Origin: Promethearchaeota archaeon | Lineage (GTDB): Archaea; Asgardarchaeota; Lokiarchaeia; Sigyniarchaeales; SOKP01 | Direction of reading: 5' to 3' | NCBI GenBank assembly: GCA_016840085.1 | Contig: JAEOTA010000081.1 | Span: 62,001-126,000 of the forward strand | DNA length: 64,000 bases | Shown: positions 1-9,777 of the stretch, in pieces | Layout: every line of letters starts with the position of its first letter | Position numbering within the stretch: the first letter of the stretch is position 1 | Made by a program: the position numbers and the translations under genes | Notes under the pieces: model-generated | Told to the model about the DNA's origin: nothing | The model's database searches: none | What the model saw: only the letters and a program-made list of their open reading frames with translations

Positions 1-2854
1 TTTCCTTTCTTTCTTTGCTTTCTTGAATAGATTGAATTGTGTCTTTTAGTAATTTTAAATAATCTTCTCGCCACCCTATTCCTTTTAAGATATTTATTGC
101 ATTTTCATAATTTTCTATAGCTTTCGCGAAGTTTTCTTCTTTGAGAATATTTTCGGCTTCTTCAATAATATTAAATGCTCTTTCTTGTTCAACTAAATTT
201 TGGGCTGAAATTTTTTTCTGTTTTTCAAGTATTTTTTGCTCTTTTAATGCTTCTACTTTTTCTCTTTCTCTTTGAAGTAGAATCTTGTTCATAAAAGCTT
301 TATCAACAGTTTCTTTTTCAATTGCCTTTTGTAATAATTTTTGTTTATAGAGTTCATTCTCTCTCTTTTTCTCTTTTATATCCTCTATTGTAGTTTGAAT
401 AATTGGAATTTCTTCTGTCCATTGAATTTGAGCAAAGATATTGGCTACATCATAATATATTTCAAGAGTATTATCAAACTTTCCAAAAGAAAGGAAATTT
501 TGAGCTTTTTCTAGCAAATCAAATGCTTCATTCTTTTTATTTGCTTGATAGGCTCTTAAATTCTCTTTTTCACTTAATGCAATTTCCTTTTCTTTCAATC
601 TTTCACGTTGAGCTTTCATTTCTCTAGTGATGAGCTCTTGAAACCTTTTTTCTTCCTTTTCATGCTCAAAATCAGCTTGAATTTTCAATTGTTTTTGTAA
701 TTCGGCCTCTTTTTTCTGATTTTCAATTTCTATAATAGAATTTTGAATTAAGCTTATTTCGTTTTGCCAATTCGCATCTGCAAAAAAATTGATAGCATAT
801 TGCAATATTTCAATAGCTTTATCAAAATAACCTTGTTTTAAATTATCCTGTGATTCCTCTAATAATTTAAAACCTGATTTTCTTCTTTCTTCACGATATT
901 GTAATTCTTTTTCCCGTCCTCTTAATTCAATTTCTTGTTTTTTCAGTTTTTCTCTTTCTTGTTTTAAATATTTTGTAATTTGCTTTTGAAAATCTTCTTC
1001 TTTTTTTTCTCTTTCTAAAGTTTCTTGCATCTTTTTTTGTCTTAAAATCTTTTGATCACGTTTTAGTTCTTCAACTTGATGTATAGAATTTTCAATCAAA
1101 GGAATTTCCTCAGTCCATCGTATTTCAGCAAAAATATTGCCTGCATTTTGGTACTCCTCGATTGCATTATTATATTCACCTCTTTTAACGAAACTTAATG
1201 CTGAATCTAGAAATTCAAAAGCCTTTTTCCTCCGCTCCTTAAAATATTTTACTTCTTCCTCCTTTTCCTTTAATATGATCTCTTTTTTCTTTAAATGTTC
1301 ACGCTCTTTATTTAATTGAGTAGCAATTTGCTTCTGAAAATCAATTTCAGCTTCTTCCCTTTTTTCCAAACGTTTTTGGTCTTCATATTGCTTCTTGAGT
1401 CGAGAATCTTTTATCTTCTCTATATTTAATATTGTATTCTTAATTGTATTAATGTAAGTTTCCCACCCTGTTCCTAAATCTTCAAGAATTACCAACCCTT
1501 CTTTATATTCATTGATAGCTCTTTCAAAGTTTTTTTCTTTTAAAATTTCATCTGCTTTATCTAAAATTTTAAAGAGATCCTTCTCTTTTTCTGCATAATC
1601 TCTTTTTTTTAATTCAAATTCTTCCCTTTTATTCTCTAAATCTTTAGCAGATTCTATTGCTTGCTTCATTTCCTTTAAATAAATAGATTCTTGAACTCTA
1701 AATAATTCTCTTTCTCGTTTTTCTTTAAGACCCTCAGTTTTTTTCTCTCTTTCTTGTTTTTCCTTTATCCCATTTATTAAATTAATCACTGGTTGAATAT
1801 AAGAATCCCATTCTATTGATTTGAGGAGCTGAATCGCTTCTTCAAGTTTCTCGATTGCGTGATTATAATCTTTTTCTCTTTCAAACTTCTTTCCTATATC
1901 AATTAAATTGAAAGCTTTTATTTGTACTTGCTCTTCTATTCTCTTCTTTTCTTCAAACTCAATAAGTTTTTTTCTTTGTAAATCTGCTTCTGAAGTTAAA
2001 GCTTCTGATTCTCCCTCAATTTTACTAGATACCATTGAAATAGCTTGTTTTTGTTGAGTTTGAAAATTTTCAATATGCTCTTTATCTTTTCTAAGTTTTT
2101 CAATAATAGCTAAAATATTCTGAGTTTGGGCAATCCAACCTATAGAATTTAATAATTGGACTGCTTCTTTATAATTATTTATAGCGTTATCAAATTTCTT
2201 TTCCTTTTCAAATATCTTGGCTTTATCAATAAGAGAAAAAGCTTCATTTTGTACTTCTTCTTCACGTCTCTTTTGTTCTCTATATCTAGCAATCGTTTCT
2301 GCTTTTTCTGGAGTAGATTTTTCTCCAAACATTCCAACAATTTGAGGTGATTGTTCTACTTGCTGTTGTGAGATTTGTTCTGAAGATATTTTCTCTTGTT
2401 GTTGTTTTAATTGAAATTCTTGTTGTTGCTTAATATTATTTGCGAGTTTTTTTATTTTTACTCTCAGATTTTCTAATTGTACTTCAGGCCAACCCGATTG
2501 GGCTAATAAATTAATAGCTGACATGTATTGCTGAATAGCATCTTCATAAAAACCATTAGATTCTAACTCTTTTGCTCCTTCTAAAAGTGAAAAAGCTTGA
2601 TCTTGTACTTGTTCAATTTGAGCCTGGATCTGAGTATGTTCATAAAATTTTTCTTGTTTAAGAAAATTTTTTAATTCTTCTATTCTTTCATATATATCTT
2701 GAATTCTATGAGTTAAAATTCCGCTTTGCTTTAGGTATTTAGCAGCTTTTTGATAATGGGATATTGCCTTTTCTGCATTTTTTTCCTCTTCAAAATTTTG
2801 CGCAAGTTCTAAAAATTTTAAGGCTTCTTGAGCCAATTCGTCTGGATTTTGCAT
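1..2854 (-). CDS. TPR-like/coiled-coil tandem-repeat protein (C-terminus beyond the left edge)
   Basis: This gene is absent from the ORF track because it runs off the left edge, but the minus-strand frame is open from an ATG at 2854 to base 1. The protein starts MQNPDELAQEALKFLELAQ. It consists of a unit repeated at least eight times, about 115 residues (325-355 nt) each: a helical hairpin of the form 'AF.LL..A..F...G.FD.AI..Y..A...', then a Trp-containing 'IGW' or 'IQWTEE' turn, then a long charged Glu/Lys/Gln coiled coil. The hairpins resemble TPR or MIT-like helices. No catalytic motif, signal peptide or membrane segment is visible. Long repeat proteins of this kind are common in Asgard archaea and may act as scaffolds, which is inference. 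It is divergent from the 2990 gene, with a TATA-like box about 35 nt upstream of its start. Confidence 0.82.
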   Translation of the reverse strand, partial: MQNPDELAQEALKFLELAQNFEEEKNAEKAISHYQKAAKYLKQSGILTHRIQDIYERIEELKNFLKQEKFYEHTQIQAQIEQVQDQAFSLLEGAKELESNGFYEDAIQQYMSAINLLAQSGWPEVQLENLRVKIKKLANNIKQQQEFQLKQQQEKISSEQISQQQVEQSPQIVGMFGEKSTPEKAETIARYREQKRREEEVQNEAFSLIDKAKIFEKEKKFDNAINNYKEAVQLLNSIGWIAQTQNILAIIEKLRKDKEHIENFQTQQKQAISMVSSKIEGESEALTSEADLQRKKLIEFEEKKRIEEQVQIKAFNLIDIGKKFEREKDYNHAIEKLEEAIQLLKSIEWDSYIQPVINLINGIKEKQEREKKTEGLKEKRERELFRVQESIYLKEMKQAIESAKDLENKREEFELKKRDYAEKEKDLFKILDKADEILKEKNFERAINEYKEGLVILEDLGTGWETYINTIKNTILNIEKIKDSRLKKQYEDQKRLEKREEAEIDFQKQIATQLNKEREHLKKKEIILKEKEEEVKYFKERRKKAFEFLDSALSFVKRGEYNNAIEEYQNAGNIFAEIRWTEEIPLIENSIHQVEELKRDQKILRQKKMQETLEREKKEEDFQKQITKYLKQEREKLKKQEIELRGREKELQYREERRKSGFKLLEESQDNLKQGYFDKAIEILQYAINFFADANWQNEISLIQNSIIEIENQKKEAELQKQLKIQADFEHEKEEKRFQELITREMKAQRERLKEKEIALSEKENLRAYQANKKNEAFDLLEKAQNFLSFGKFDNTLEIYYDVANIFAQIQWTEEIPIIQTTIEDIKEKKRENELYKQKLLQKAIEKETVDKAFMNKILLQREREKVEALKEQKILEKQKKISAQNLVEQERAFNIIEEAENILKEENFAKAIENYENAINILKGIGWREDYLKLLKDTIQSIQESKERKE

Positions 2855-2887
2855 AATATAAAAATCTGACCAATTGTATTTTAATCA

Positions 2888-2898
2888 AATATATAACT
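2888..2898 (-). promoter_or_regulatory. TATA-like promoter box of the repeat-protein gene
   Basis: The minus strand reads AGTTATATATTT about 35 nt upstream of the ATG at 2854. This fits an archaeal TATA box with a short leader. It is assigned by sequence and spacing only. Confidence 0.4.
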
Positions 2899-2989
2899 AT
2901 TGTTTTTCTTACTTAATTTACACTAAGTAATTAAACTTTTTATATTGTGATAACTATTTTAACTAAATTATTAAACACGATGAATATTA

Positions 2990-4942
2990 TTGAGCCAGAA
3001 ATTAAATAATAGAATTATAATAGACTTTGAACCAATTTCAAGAAGAGTATATCTACAAGAGGATAAAACTCTTTACGAAATCCTTACCGATTTAAATATT
3101 CCTATTCAAACGATATGTGGTGGATCAGGAACATGTGGAAAATGTAAAGTATTAATTCAGAGAGGAAAAGAATATCTAACACCTACAACGAATAATGAAA
3201 AAAATTTTGTAAAAACAAAGGAACTTGAGAATGGATGGAGATTAGCATGTCAGACAAGAGTAAACAAAAATAACATAAAAGAATTGGAAAAACAATCTTC
3301 CCCTCAATTTCGGATATTCTTACCGAATGAATTATTAATTGAAGATTTTAAAATCTTAGTAACTGGAACAGAAAAGGGGACAGAATTGTGGCCAGCAATT
3401 AAAAAAGTTTATATTGAGGTTAAGAAACCAACTTTACAGGAGCCTGTTCCTGATTATGAAAGAATCTTAACCGATCTTCTAGCTCAAAATAAAGATATAA
3501 AAAAGAATATTCAAATTGATTTTACTTTATTACAAGATTTGCCAAGTATTTTAAGACATAATGACCATAAAATTACATTAACTTTATGGAATTCTAATAA
3601 AATAATTGATTGCGAATTTGGGAATACTACTTATGATAATTTTGGAATTGCCTTTGATATTGGGACTACAACTATTGTGGGCTATTTAATCAATTTAAAT
3701 AATGGTAAAATCTATTCTGTTGACTCAAAATTAAATAGTCAAACAGCATATGGAGAAGACGTTATTACTCGTTTAACGTATATTAAAAACGATAAAAATA
3801 AGCTCAAAATATTAAATTCTACTTTGATAAACGATTTAAATAATATTATTGACAAGACTTCAACCGAAGCTAATATTAGTCCTTCTCAAATTTATGAAGC
3901 TACTATTGTTGGTAATTCTGTTATGCATCATATTTTTCTAGGATTAGATCCTGTAAATATTGGATTAAGCCCATTTATTCCTGTAATCAAAAAGGGATTA
4001 AATATTAAAGCGAAAGATTTAAAACTTAATATCTCTAAAAAAGGAAATGTTTATACTGCTCCACTTATTGCGGGATTCGTTGGAGCTGATACGATTGGAG
4101 TTATTCTCTCTTCTAATATTGAAAAGGAAAAAGAACTTACTTTAGCAATTGATATTGGAACAAATGGAGAAATTATTATAGGAAATCATAAATTTTTAGC
4201 TGTTGGATCATGTGCTGCAGGTTCCGCATTAGAAGGGGCTCATATTAGTGATGGAATAAGAGCAGCAGCAGGTGCAATCGATACTATAAAGATCACCCCT
4301 AAAAACCTTGATGTCTCTTACACAACAATTAGAAATAAAGAACCTATCGGTATATGTGGTTCTGGTTTGGTAGATGCTATAGCAGAAATGTTGAAATCTA
4401 AAATCCTAACAAGAAGTGGCAATTTTAATAAAGAATTTCTTGACCATGAGAGATTTATTAAAAAAGATAAAAATAATGAATTTATTATAGTTAAAAGAAA
4501 TGAAACATCTATTGGGAAAGATATAACTGTCACTCAAAATGATGTTAGACAAATCCAGATGGCAAAAGCAGCATTTTACTCGGGTTCAAGGATCATTTTA
4601 CAACATTTAGGAGATTCATTAGAAATTAAGCAAGTTTTCCTAGCTGGAGCTTTTGGAAACTATATTAACGCAAAAAATGCTAAATTTATAGGAATGATTC
4701 CAGATATCCATGATGAGAAAATCTTTCAAATCGGAAATGCCGCTGGGATAGGAGCTCAATATTGTTTGCTAAATAAGAATTTAAGAGATAAAGCAGAACA
4801 GTTATTAACTAAAATTCAATATGTAGAGATTGCAGTAAAAGAAGAATTTCAAAAAGAATACGCTGAAGCTATGTATTTTCCTCACTTAAATTTAAACTTA
4901 TTTCCAAATTTGAAAGAGTATAAAGAGATACCAAAAAGATAA
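2990..4942 (+). CDS. RACo-like ASKHA protein: reductive activator of corrinoid proteins (2Fe-2S, DUF4445)
   Basis: The protein couples an N-terminal plant-type 2Fe-2S ferredoxin domain to an ATPase of the acetate kinase/Hsp70/actin type. Cluster cysteines are at about 43, 49, 52 and 87 (CGGSGTCGKC and later WRLACQTR). The ASKHA part shows phosphate-binding strands IAFDIGTTTIVGYL and TLAIDIGTNGEI, and the adenosine-side motif VFLAGAFGN. The 650-residue length is normal for the family. Known members reduce inactive Co(II) corrinoid proteins of methyltransferase or CO-dehydrogenase systems in the cytoplasm. No corrinoid protein or methyltransferase lies nearby, so the partner is unknown. The start is TTG, the first possible start after an in-frame TGA at 2981; the ATG at 2980 is out of frame and ends at once. 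Confidence 0.88.
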   Translation: MSQKLNNRIIIDFEPISRRVYLQEDKTLYEILTDLNIPIQTICGGSGTCGKCKVLIQRGKEYLTPTTNNEKNFVKTKELENGWRLACQTRVNKNNIKELEKQSSPQFRIFLPNELLIEDFKILVTGTEKGTELWPAIKKVYIEVKKPTLQEPVPDYERILTDLLAQNKDIKKNIQIDFTLLQDLPSILRHNDHKITLTLWNSNKIIDCEFGNTTYDNFGIAFDIGTTTIVGYLINLNNGKIYSVDSKLNSQTAYGEDVITRLTYIKNDKNKLKILNSTLINDLNNIIDKTSTEANISPSQIYEATIVGNSVMHHIFLGLDPVNIGLSPFIPVIKKGLNIKAKDLKLNISKKGNVYTAPLIAGFVGADTIGVILSSNIEKEKELTLAIDIGTNGEIIIGNHKFLAVGSCAAGSALEGAHISDGIRAAAGAIDTIKITPKNLDVSYTTIRNKEPIGICGSGLVDAIAEMLKSKILTRSGNFNKEFLDHERFIKKDKNNEFIIVKRNETSIGKDITVTQNDVRQIQMAKAAFYSGSRIILQHLGDSLEIKQVFLAGAFGNYINAKNAKFIGMIPDIHDEKIFQIGNAAGIGAQYCLLNKNLRDKAEQLLTKIQYVEIAVKEEFQKEYAEAMYFPHLNLNLFPNLKEYKEIPKR

Positions 4943-5070
4943 ATTTGCTTTTAAATAAATAAAATTCAATTTGAGTTTTTGTAAAAATATTTAAATTTTT
5001 AATTTATCTAATCTATAATTTAATTTGTATTATCAAATTAAATAAATTCTTAAATATCATTTACAATAAT

Positions 5071-5080
5071 ATTTTATATA
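5071..5080 (+). promoter_or_regulatory. TATA-like promoter box of the small GTPase gene
   Basis: ATTTTATATA lies about 55 nt upstream of the ATG at 5134, which would give a leader of roughly 25-30 nt. Assigned by sequence and spacing only. Confidence 0.4.
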
Positions 5081-5133
5081 CATAAACAAAAACTTTAAAA
5101 AAAAATATAAATAAACGACGTGAATGAAGCCTT

Positions 5134-5658
5134 ATGTCGAGTTTTAAGCTCAAAGTATTGTTAACGGGAGCCGCTGCTGTAGGTAAAACCAGCCTCGTCC
5201 AACGATTTATTAAAAATAGATTTCAAGCAAATTATAAATTAACTGTTGGAGTTGATATATTGACGAAGGATGTTGAATTCCGATCTGGTGAAATAGCAAC
5301 TCTATCGATATGGGATATTGGGGGACAGCAACGCTTCGAATTTATTCGAAGTACTTTCTATAAAGGTGCCGCTGGTGCCTTATTGGTATTTGACTTGACT
5401 CGAGAACAGACTTATACAGAAACTCGAAAATGGATGACAGAAATACGTCAATTTGCAGGTGAAAATATTCCTTTTGTCCTTATTGGAAACAAGGCAGATC
5501 TAATAGAGGATGTTGGGGTAGTGATCGATAGAAATGAAGCACGCTCATATGCGGAAAATGAGGGTAGTATTTATATAGAAACATCTGCAAAAACAGGAGT
5601 AAATGTAGACGAGGCTTTCACGGAACTCACACGAAGAATAATTGATTCTAGATCTTAA
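5134..5658 (+). CDS. Rab/Ras-like small GTP-binding protein
   Basis: This is a single-domain Ras-superfamily GTPase of 174 residues with a complete set of G motifs: P-loop GAAAVGKTS (12-20), switch I Thr in KLTVGV (about 37), G3 WDIGGQ (60-65, with the catalytic-position Gln), G4 NKAD (119-122) and G5 SAK (151-153). It should bind and hydrolyse GTP and act as a molecular switch. The C-terminus ends IIDSRS and carries no cysteine, so lipidation by prenylation is not expected, in contrast to eukaryotic Rabs. The gene stands alone between RACo and aspartate kinase with its own TATA-like box. Large families of such GTPases are a hallmark of Asgard archaea. The cellular role cannot be read from the sequence. 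A competing ATG at 5125 is out of frame and terminates quickly. Confidence 0.93.
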   Translation: MSSFKLKVLLTGAAAVGKTSLVQRFIKNRFQANYKLTVGVDILTKDVEFRSGEIATLSIWDIGGQQRFEFIRSTFYKGAAGALLVFDLTREQTYTETRKWMTEIRQFAGENIPFVLIGNKADLIEDVGVVIDRNEARSYAENEGSIYIETSAKTGVNVDEAFTELTRRIIDSRS

Positions 5659-5752
5659 GAATTAAAATATGGTTTTTTCTTCGAATTCTGAAAATTATTT
5701 ATTTCTTAATTTTGAAGAAGTAATAATTTAATTACTTTCTCATGAAAATAAT

Positions 5753-7168
5753 TTAGTTAATAGGCTCAAATTCTTCATAAAGATCATCATGAATAATTTT
5801 TATCGCATCTATTAATCGATCTTTGGCTATAACAATAGAAAGATTTAATTCATCATAACTTTGAGAAATCGATTTAACTTTTATATTCTTTTTATCTAAA
5901 GCATTGAATATTTTTGCTTTAGTTTGATTTTCAAGGACTTTTAGACCTATTATGTTAATCACAGCAACATCTTCCCATTTTATCTCAAAAAATTCAGAGT
6001 AAAATTCAGAATTTTTTAATGCTTGAATCGCTTTTTTTGAGTCTTCTGCTTTAACGATGAATGATGTGCTTATTTCAGAAGAACTTTGCGCTACTAGTGA
6101 AACGCTAATATTATTTTTACTCATTTTTTTGAATATCTTTGCTAAAATCCCTGGAACATCAACCATGCTCCCAGAAATTATAGTAATTATTGTTGCCAAT
6201 TCTACAGCAGAAATTCCCTTAATATGTTTGACATCAGTATGTTCAGAAATCTCAGTAAAGTTCTTTTCTAATGGATTATCAAAATTTCTGATTTCTAAGG
6301 GGATTTTATATTTTTCTATTGCTTCTAAACATTTAGGATGGAGAATTTTAGCTCCAAAATTAGCGATATGTTTTGCTTCAGTATAATCTAGATTCTTAAT
6401 AAGGGAAGATTGAGGAACATATTTCGGATTTATTGCCAATAATCCACCGACATCTTTCCATAAAATTACTTTTATATTTTTATCTATACCCACATTATAA
6501 AGTGAATGTGCTAAAATCGTTGCTGAATAATCTGAGCCTCCTCTTCCTAATGTTGTAATATATCCGATCTTATTTCTTCCAATAAAGCCAGTAAAACATA
6601 TAATTATATCCTTTTTAGGATTCTCTAAAATTGGGATTAAATATTTTTCAACTCGAGAGTTTGTTAAATCATATAAAGGATAAGCGTTATTAAATTCATC
6701 ATTTGTGATAATAACTTTATTTGCTGGGATATAAACAGAATCTATTTTATTACTTGCTAGATACTGATCTAAAATATATGTCGATATTATTTCACCGAAA
6801 CTCGATATATAATCCTTATAATAGGGTTCTAAACCAAATTCTTTAATATCTGCTAAAGTATCTTCTAATTCACTTAATTTATCATCAATCCAATCTTTTA
6901 CTTTAAAATAATATTCAGTTTCCTCTTTAAATATCTGTTCAATTATGTCAATATGCTTTTTCTCAATTAAAGCAATATTTTTATCAATATCTTTAATATC
7001 TTCTAAATTTTGAGCTGTTTTTAAGAGTAAATCTGTTATTCCACTAAAGGCTGAAGTAACATACACTTTTTTTACATTTTTATAAAGTTCTGTAATTTTA
7101 AGAATCTGTTTAAAAGAAATTTTATCAGTTAAACAAGAACCTCCGAATTTCATCACTACAATCGGCAT
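5753..7168 (-). CDS. lysC: Aspartate kinase
   Basis: It catalyses ATP-dependent phosphorylation of aspartate, the first step towards lysine, threonine and methionine. The kinase domain opens with VVMKFGGSC, a variant of the usual KFGGTS signature, and contains TTLGRGGSDYSA, the substrate-binding signature. Two C-terminal ACT domains follow: one around SGSMVDVPGILAKIFKKM with QSSSEISTSF, and one around NIIGLKVLENQTKAKIF. This is the usual monofunctional layout at 471 residues, and the ACT domains suggest feedback control by an amino acid end product. The start ATG is preceded by a GGAG about 4 nt away. It is probably transcribed alone; neighbours on either side face it or diverge from it. Confidence 0.95.
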   Translation of the reverse strand: MPIVVMKFGGSCLTDKISFKQILKITELYKNVKKVYVTSAFSGITDLLLKTAQNLEDIKDIDKNIALIEKKHIDIIEQIFKEETEYYFKVKDWIDDKLSELEDTLADIKEFGLEPYYKDYISSFGEIISTYILDQYLASNKIDSVYIPANKVIITNDEFNNAYPLYDLTNSRVEKYLIPILENPKKDIIICFTGFIGRNKIGYITTLGRGGSDYSATILAHSLYNVGIDKNIKVILWKDVGGLLAINPKYVPQSSLIKNLDYTEAKHIANFGAKILHPKCLEAIEKYKIPLEIRNFDNPLEKNFTEISEHTDVKHIKGISAVELATIITIISGSMVDVPGILAKIFKKMSKNNISVSLVAQSSSEISTSFIVKAEDSKKAIQALKNSEFYSEFFEIKWEDVAVINIIGLKVLENQTKAKIFNALDKKNIKVKSISQSYDELNLSIVIAKDRLIDAIKIIHDDLYEEFEPIN

Positions 7169-7218
7169 ATTTCTCCAATCTAACTTATGACGCTCTAGTT
7201 CTATTAATTTTAATTAAT

Positions 7219-7230
7219 AAATATATTTTA
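7219..7230 (-). promoter_or_regulatory. TATA-like promoter box of lysC
   Basis: The minus strand reads TAAAATATATTT about 50 nt upstream of the lysC start. It fits an archaeal TATA box; assigned by sequence and spacing only. Confidence 0.35.
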
Positions 7231-7348
7231 TCCAATAAAAATCATAAAAAAGACATTAAGTATTTTTGAAATTTATTATCTAAATGAAGCAGAGTAATTG
7301 TACTTATTTTAAGAAAAAGTAAAATGGTAATATTAATTTAATAATAAG

Positions 7349-8221
7349 ATGATAGATTTACATTTACATTCTACTAGTTCTGACGGACTGCAAACACCTT
7401 CTCAATTAATCGATTTAGCAACTGACCTTAAATTAAAAGCGATTGCACTGACAGATCATGATACAGTAGCGGGAGTAGATGGATTTTTATTATATGGAGA
7501 AACTAAAGAGATAATCGTTATTCCGGGCTTAGAAATATCAATAAGACATGAACCAGATAGAGAAATAATAGATGTTCATATAATTGGTTTGAATATTGAT
7601 CACAAATCAACAAAATTGATTAATGTAATTGAAGATCAAATAAAGGGTAGATTAGAACAAAAAAAAGCAATTTGTAAGCGTCTACGAGAGGAATTTGGTT
7701 ATAATATAACATTTGAAGAAGTTAAAACCTATGCAGGAGGAAAGGTTGTTGGTCGACCACATATAGTTGAAATTATGAAAAAAAATAATCCTGATAAAGT
7801 TAAAGTAAAGTCTGCCAATCAATTATTTAAGATGATAAGTATAAATGGTGAAGCGTTTGTAGATCGTGAAATAGAGCTTAATCTGGAAGAGTCCATTGAA
7901 TTAATTAAATCTGCTGGCGGAATTCCAATTCTGGCACATCCAGGAATTTATGAGATTTCAGATAGAACTAAGTTTATAGAATTATTTATTAGCGCGGGAA
8001 TAGAGGGAATCGAAGTAGAGTATACATATAATAAAAATAGACCTTTTTCCCAAACAGATAAAGCAAATTGGGCACAAAGCTTCTTTCCAGGTTATTTTCG
8101 AAAAATTGCTGAAAAATTTAACCTCATCAAATCAGGAGGATCTGATTATCACGGAGGTAAAAAAGGGATAAAAATTGGAGACGCCAAAGTTCCAGATGCA
8201 TATTTAAAGAGTTTTATTTAA
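7349..8221 (+). CDS. PHP-domain phosphoesterase
   Basis: This is a PHP (polymerase and histidinol phosphatase) domain hydrolase. Metal-ligand motifs appear in the expected order: DLHLHSTSSDG at the N-terminus, ALTDHDT, a Glu in GLEIS, VHIIG, AHPG, and GGSDYHG near the C-terminus. The arrangement matches the YciV/TrpH group, whose studied members hydrolyse 3',5'-nucleoside bisphosphates or trim short RNA 5' ends. At 290 residues it is of normal length and probably cytoplasmic. It is divergent from lysC and ends 44 nt before the end of the convergent MFS gene. The exact substrate is not determined by sequence. Confidence 0.88.
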   Translation: MIDLHLHSTSSDGLQTPSQLIDLATDLKLKAIALTDHDTVAGVDGFLLYGETKEIIVIPGLEISIRHEPDREIIDVHIIGLNIDHKSTKLINVIEDQIKGRLEQKKAICKRLREEFGYNITFEEVKTYAGGKVVGRPHIVEIMKKNNPDKVKVKSANQLFKMISINGEAFVDREIELNLEESIELIKSAGGIPILAHPGIYEISDRTKFIELFISAGIEGIEVEYTYNKNRPFSQTDKANWAQSFFPGYFRKIAEKFNLIKSGGSDYHGGKKGIKIGDAKVPDAYLKSFI

Positions 8222-8265
8222 TTTGATATCTAGAATTTCATTCCTTTAAATTCAGTTTTCTTATT

Positions 8266-9735
8266 TTAATCACTTTCTAAATTAGATTTAATATTATTTG
8301 CTCTTTCTTTCAAGATCTCTCTAATCTGATTAGCATCTTTTTCGCTTGTAAAGAAAAGTGGAACCCATAAGCAAATTGATAAAATACCAAATATTAAAGT
8401 TGACCATAATATTGTTAACGAAAAACTATCTGTCCACGCAATTATAAAACCTCCTAAGACGACCCCAATTGATCTTCCTACAAAATCAATAAACGATCCC
8501 ATTGCTACGATTGTTCCTCTATGCTCCGGTAAATTTACATCTATTAAAGAACTATACCAATTTGGTGCGATTCCAAAAGTAAAGGCAAAACCAATCCCTA
8601 ATAACGAGGAATAAATAATCCATAAAACCCAAAATCCTGTTAAATTAACTGATAGACTTCCAAAAAAAAAGGTTTTATTTGAAACATTAGGTGTCAGTAA
8701 AAAGCCCCCTAAAAGAAAGGGTAATGTAAGAATCGAACAAATTGTAGCAATTTTAATTCTTCCACTTGAGTCACCTCTCTTTACCTTTTTATCTCCCCAA
8801 TGAGCCAACCAAAACTGTCCAAAAATTAATCCTAAACCAATGACAAAGAGAAGCAGAACACCAAGTGTTAATATACTAAAAGAATCGGAAAATGAAATTC
8901 CTAATTCGAGATTTAAATAAGGAAAAATATATGCCACAAGTAGTCCTGAAGCTATTACATCAAAGAAATTTAATGTTAAAAAAATATTAGATTTCCTTAT
9001 GTAAATATTTTTCAAATCACTAAATTTTATTTTATAAGAATATTGAAGTGTATCCTCTGTTAAGATTGATTCCAAATATTTTTCTTTTGCAGCTCTTTTT
9101 GGTTCAGTAGTAAGAAATAGACAGAAAATAGTGAAAATGAAGCCAACAAGACCAAGAATTAAAAAGGGAAGCCGCCATGTATTTAGCAAATTAGGAAAAT
9201 TTAAAGAGATATATGAAATATTTTCTCTAATACTTTCAGATTCTATATCAATTCTTTCATAGGGAATTTTATTAAAGGATAATGCAAAGAATGTAGCAAA
9301 TAACGAACCGATTGTTGATAATAATGACCACACAGCAAATGATTTTGACCTTGATTCTGAAGAGACCATATCTGCAATATAAGAAATGATTAAAGGACCT
9401 GTTATTCCTGTTGCTATAGCAGCGAGAATACGTGCTAAAATCAACTGCCATAGATCAGTAATAAAAATATGAATCATTGCTGTCATGGACCAAAACAATC
9501 CTGCAATGACTAACAACTTTTTTCTTTCAATAAGATCTGTAGCATACCCCGAAATAACAATAGTTACTCCATGGACTATTGTATAAATTCCGAGAATAAT
9601 ACCAATAGTGTCAAAAAATATTCCTAAATCCGCGGCAATTAATACTTGGTTTGGAAGTATTAACGGACTATCCATTATAATGATTATTACTAAGATTAAA
9701 AATAAAGATAATGAGAGATATTCTCTTTTTTTCAT
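8266..9735 (-). CDS. MFS transporter
   Basis: This is a 489-residue integral membrane protein with about 12 hydrophobic helices. Between helices 2 and 3 lies a motif-A-like loop, GYATDLIERKKLL, typical of the major facilitator superfamily. A central cytoplasmic loop follows helix 6 (around EPKRAAKEKYLES), and the C-terminal tail is charged. It should move a small solute by proton or ion coupling, but nothing in sequence or context shows which. The 3' end faces the PHP gene. Its start lies 42 nt from the stop codon of the upstream GTPase gene on the same strand, so the two may be co-transcribed. Confidence 0.85.
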   Translation of the reverse strand: MKKREYLSLSLFLILVIIIIMDSPLILPNQVLIAADLGIFFDTIGIILGIYTIVHGVTIVISGYATDLIERKKLLVIAGLFWSMTAMIHIFITDLWQLILARILAAIATGITGPLIISYIADMVSSESRSKSFAVWSLLSTIGSLFATFFALSFNKIPYERIDIESESIRENISYISLNFPNLLNTWRLPFLILGLVGFIFTIFCLFLTTEPKRAAKEKYLESILTEDTLQYSYKIKFSDLKNIYIRKSNIFLTLNFFDVIASGLLVAYIFPYLNLELGISFSDSFSILTLGVLLLFVIGLGLIFGQFWLAHWGDKKVKRGDSSGRIKIATICSILTLPFLLGGFLLTPNVSNKTFFFGSLSVNLTGFWVLWIIYSSLLGIGFAFTFGIAPNWYSSLIDVNLPEHRGTIVAMGSFIDFVGRSIGVVLGGFIIAWTDSFSLTILWSTLIFGILSICLWVPLFFTSEKDANQIREILKERANNIKSNLESD

Positions 9736-9777
9736 TTTTATATTAAGAGCTTAAAATTAGATAAAGAAACAGTAGGA

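Noticed and set aside
403-2350. Plus-strand ORFs at 403, 1137 and 2156 in the track
   Set aside because: They are antisense shadows of the minus-strand repeat-protein gene, whose frame is open and repeats a consistent protein pattern.
1-2854. Repeated ~345-nt units as a DNA satellite or CRISPR-like array
   Set aside because: The periodicity is at protein level in one open frame, and nucleotide identity between units is low.
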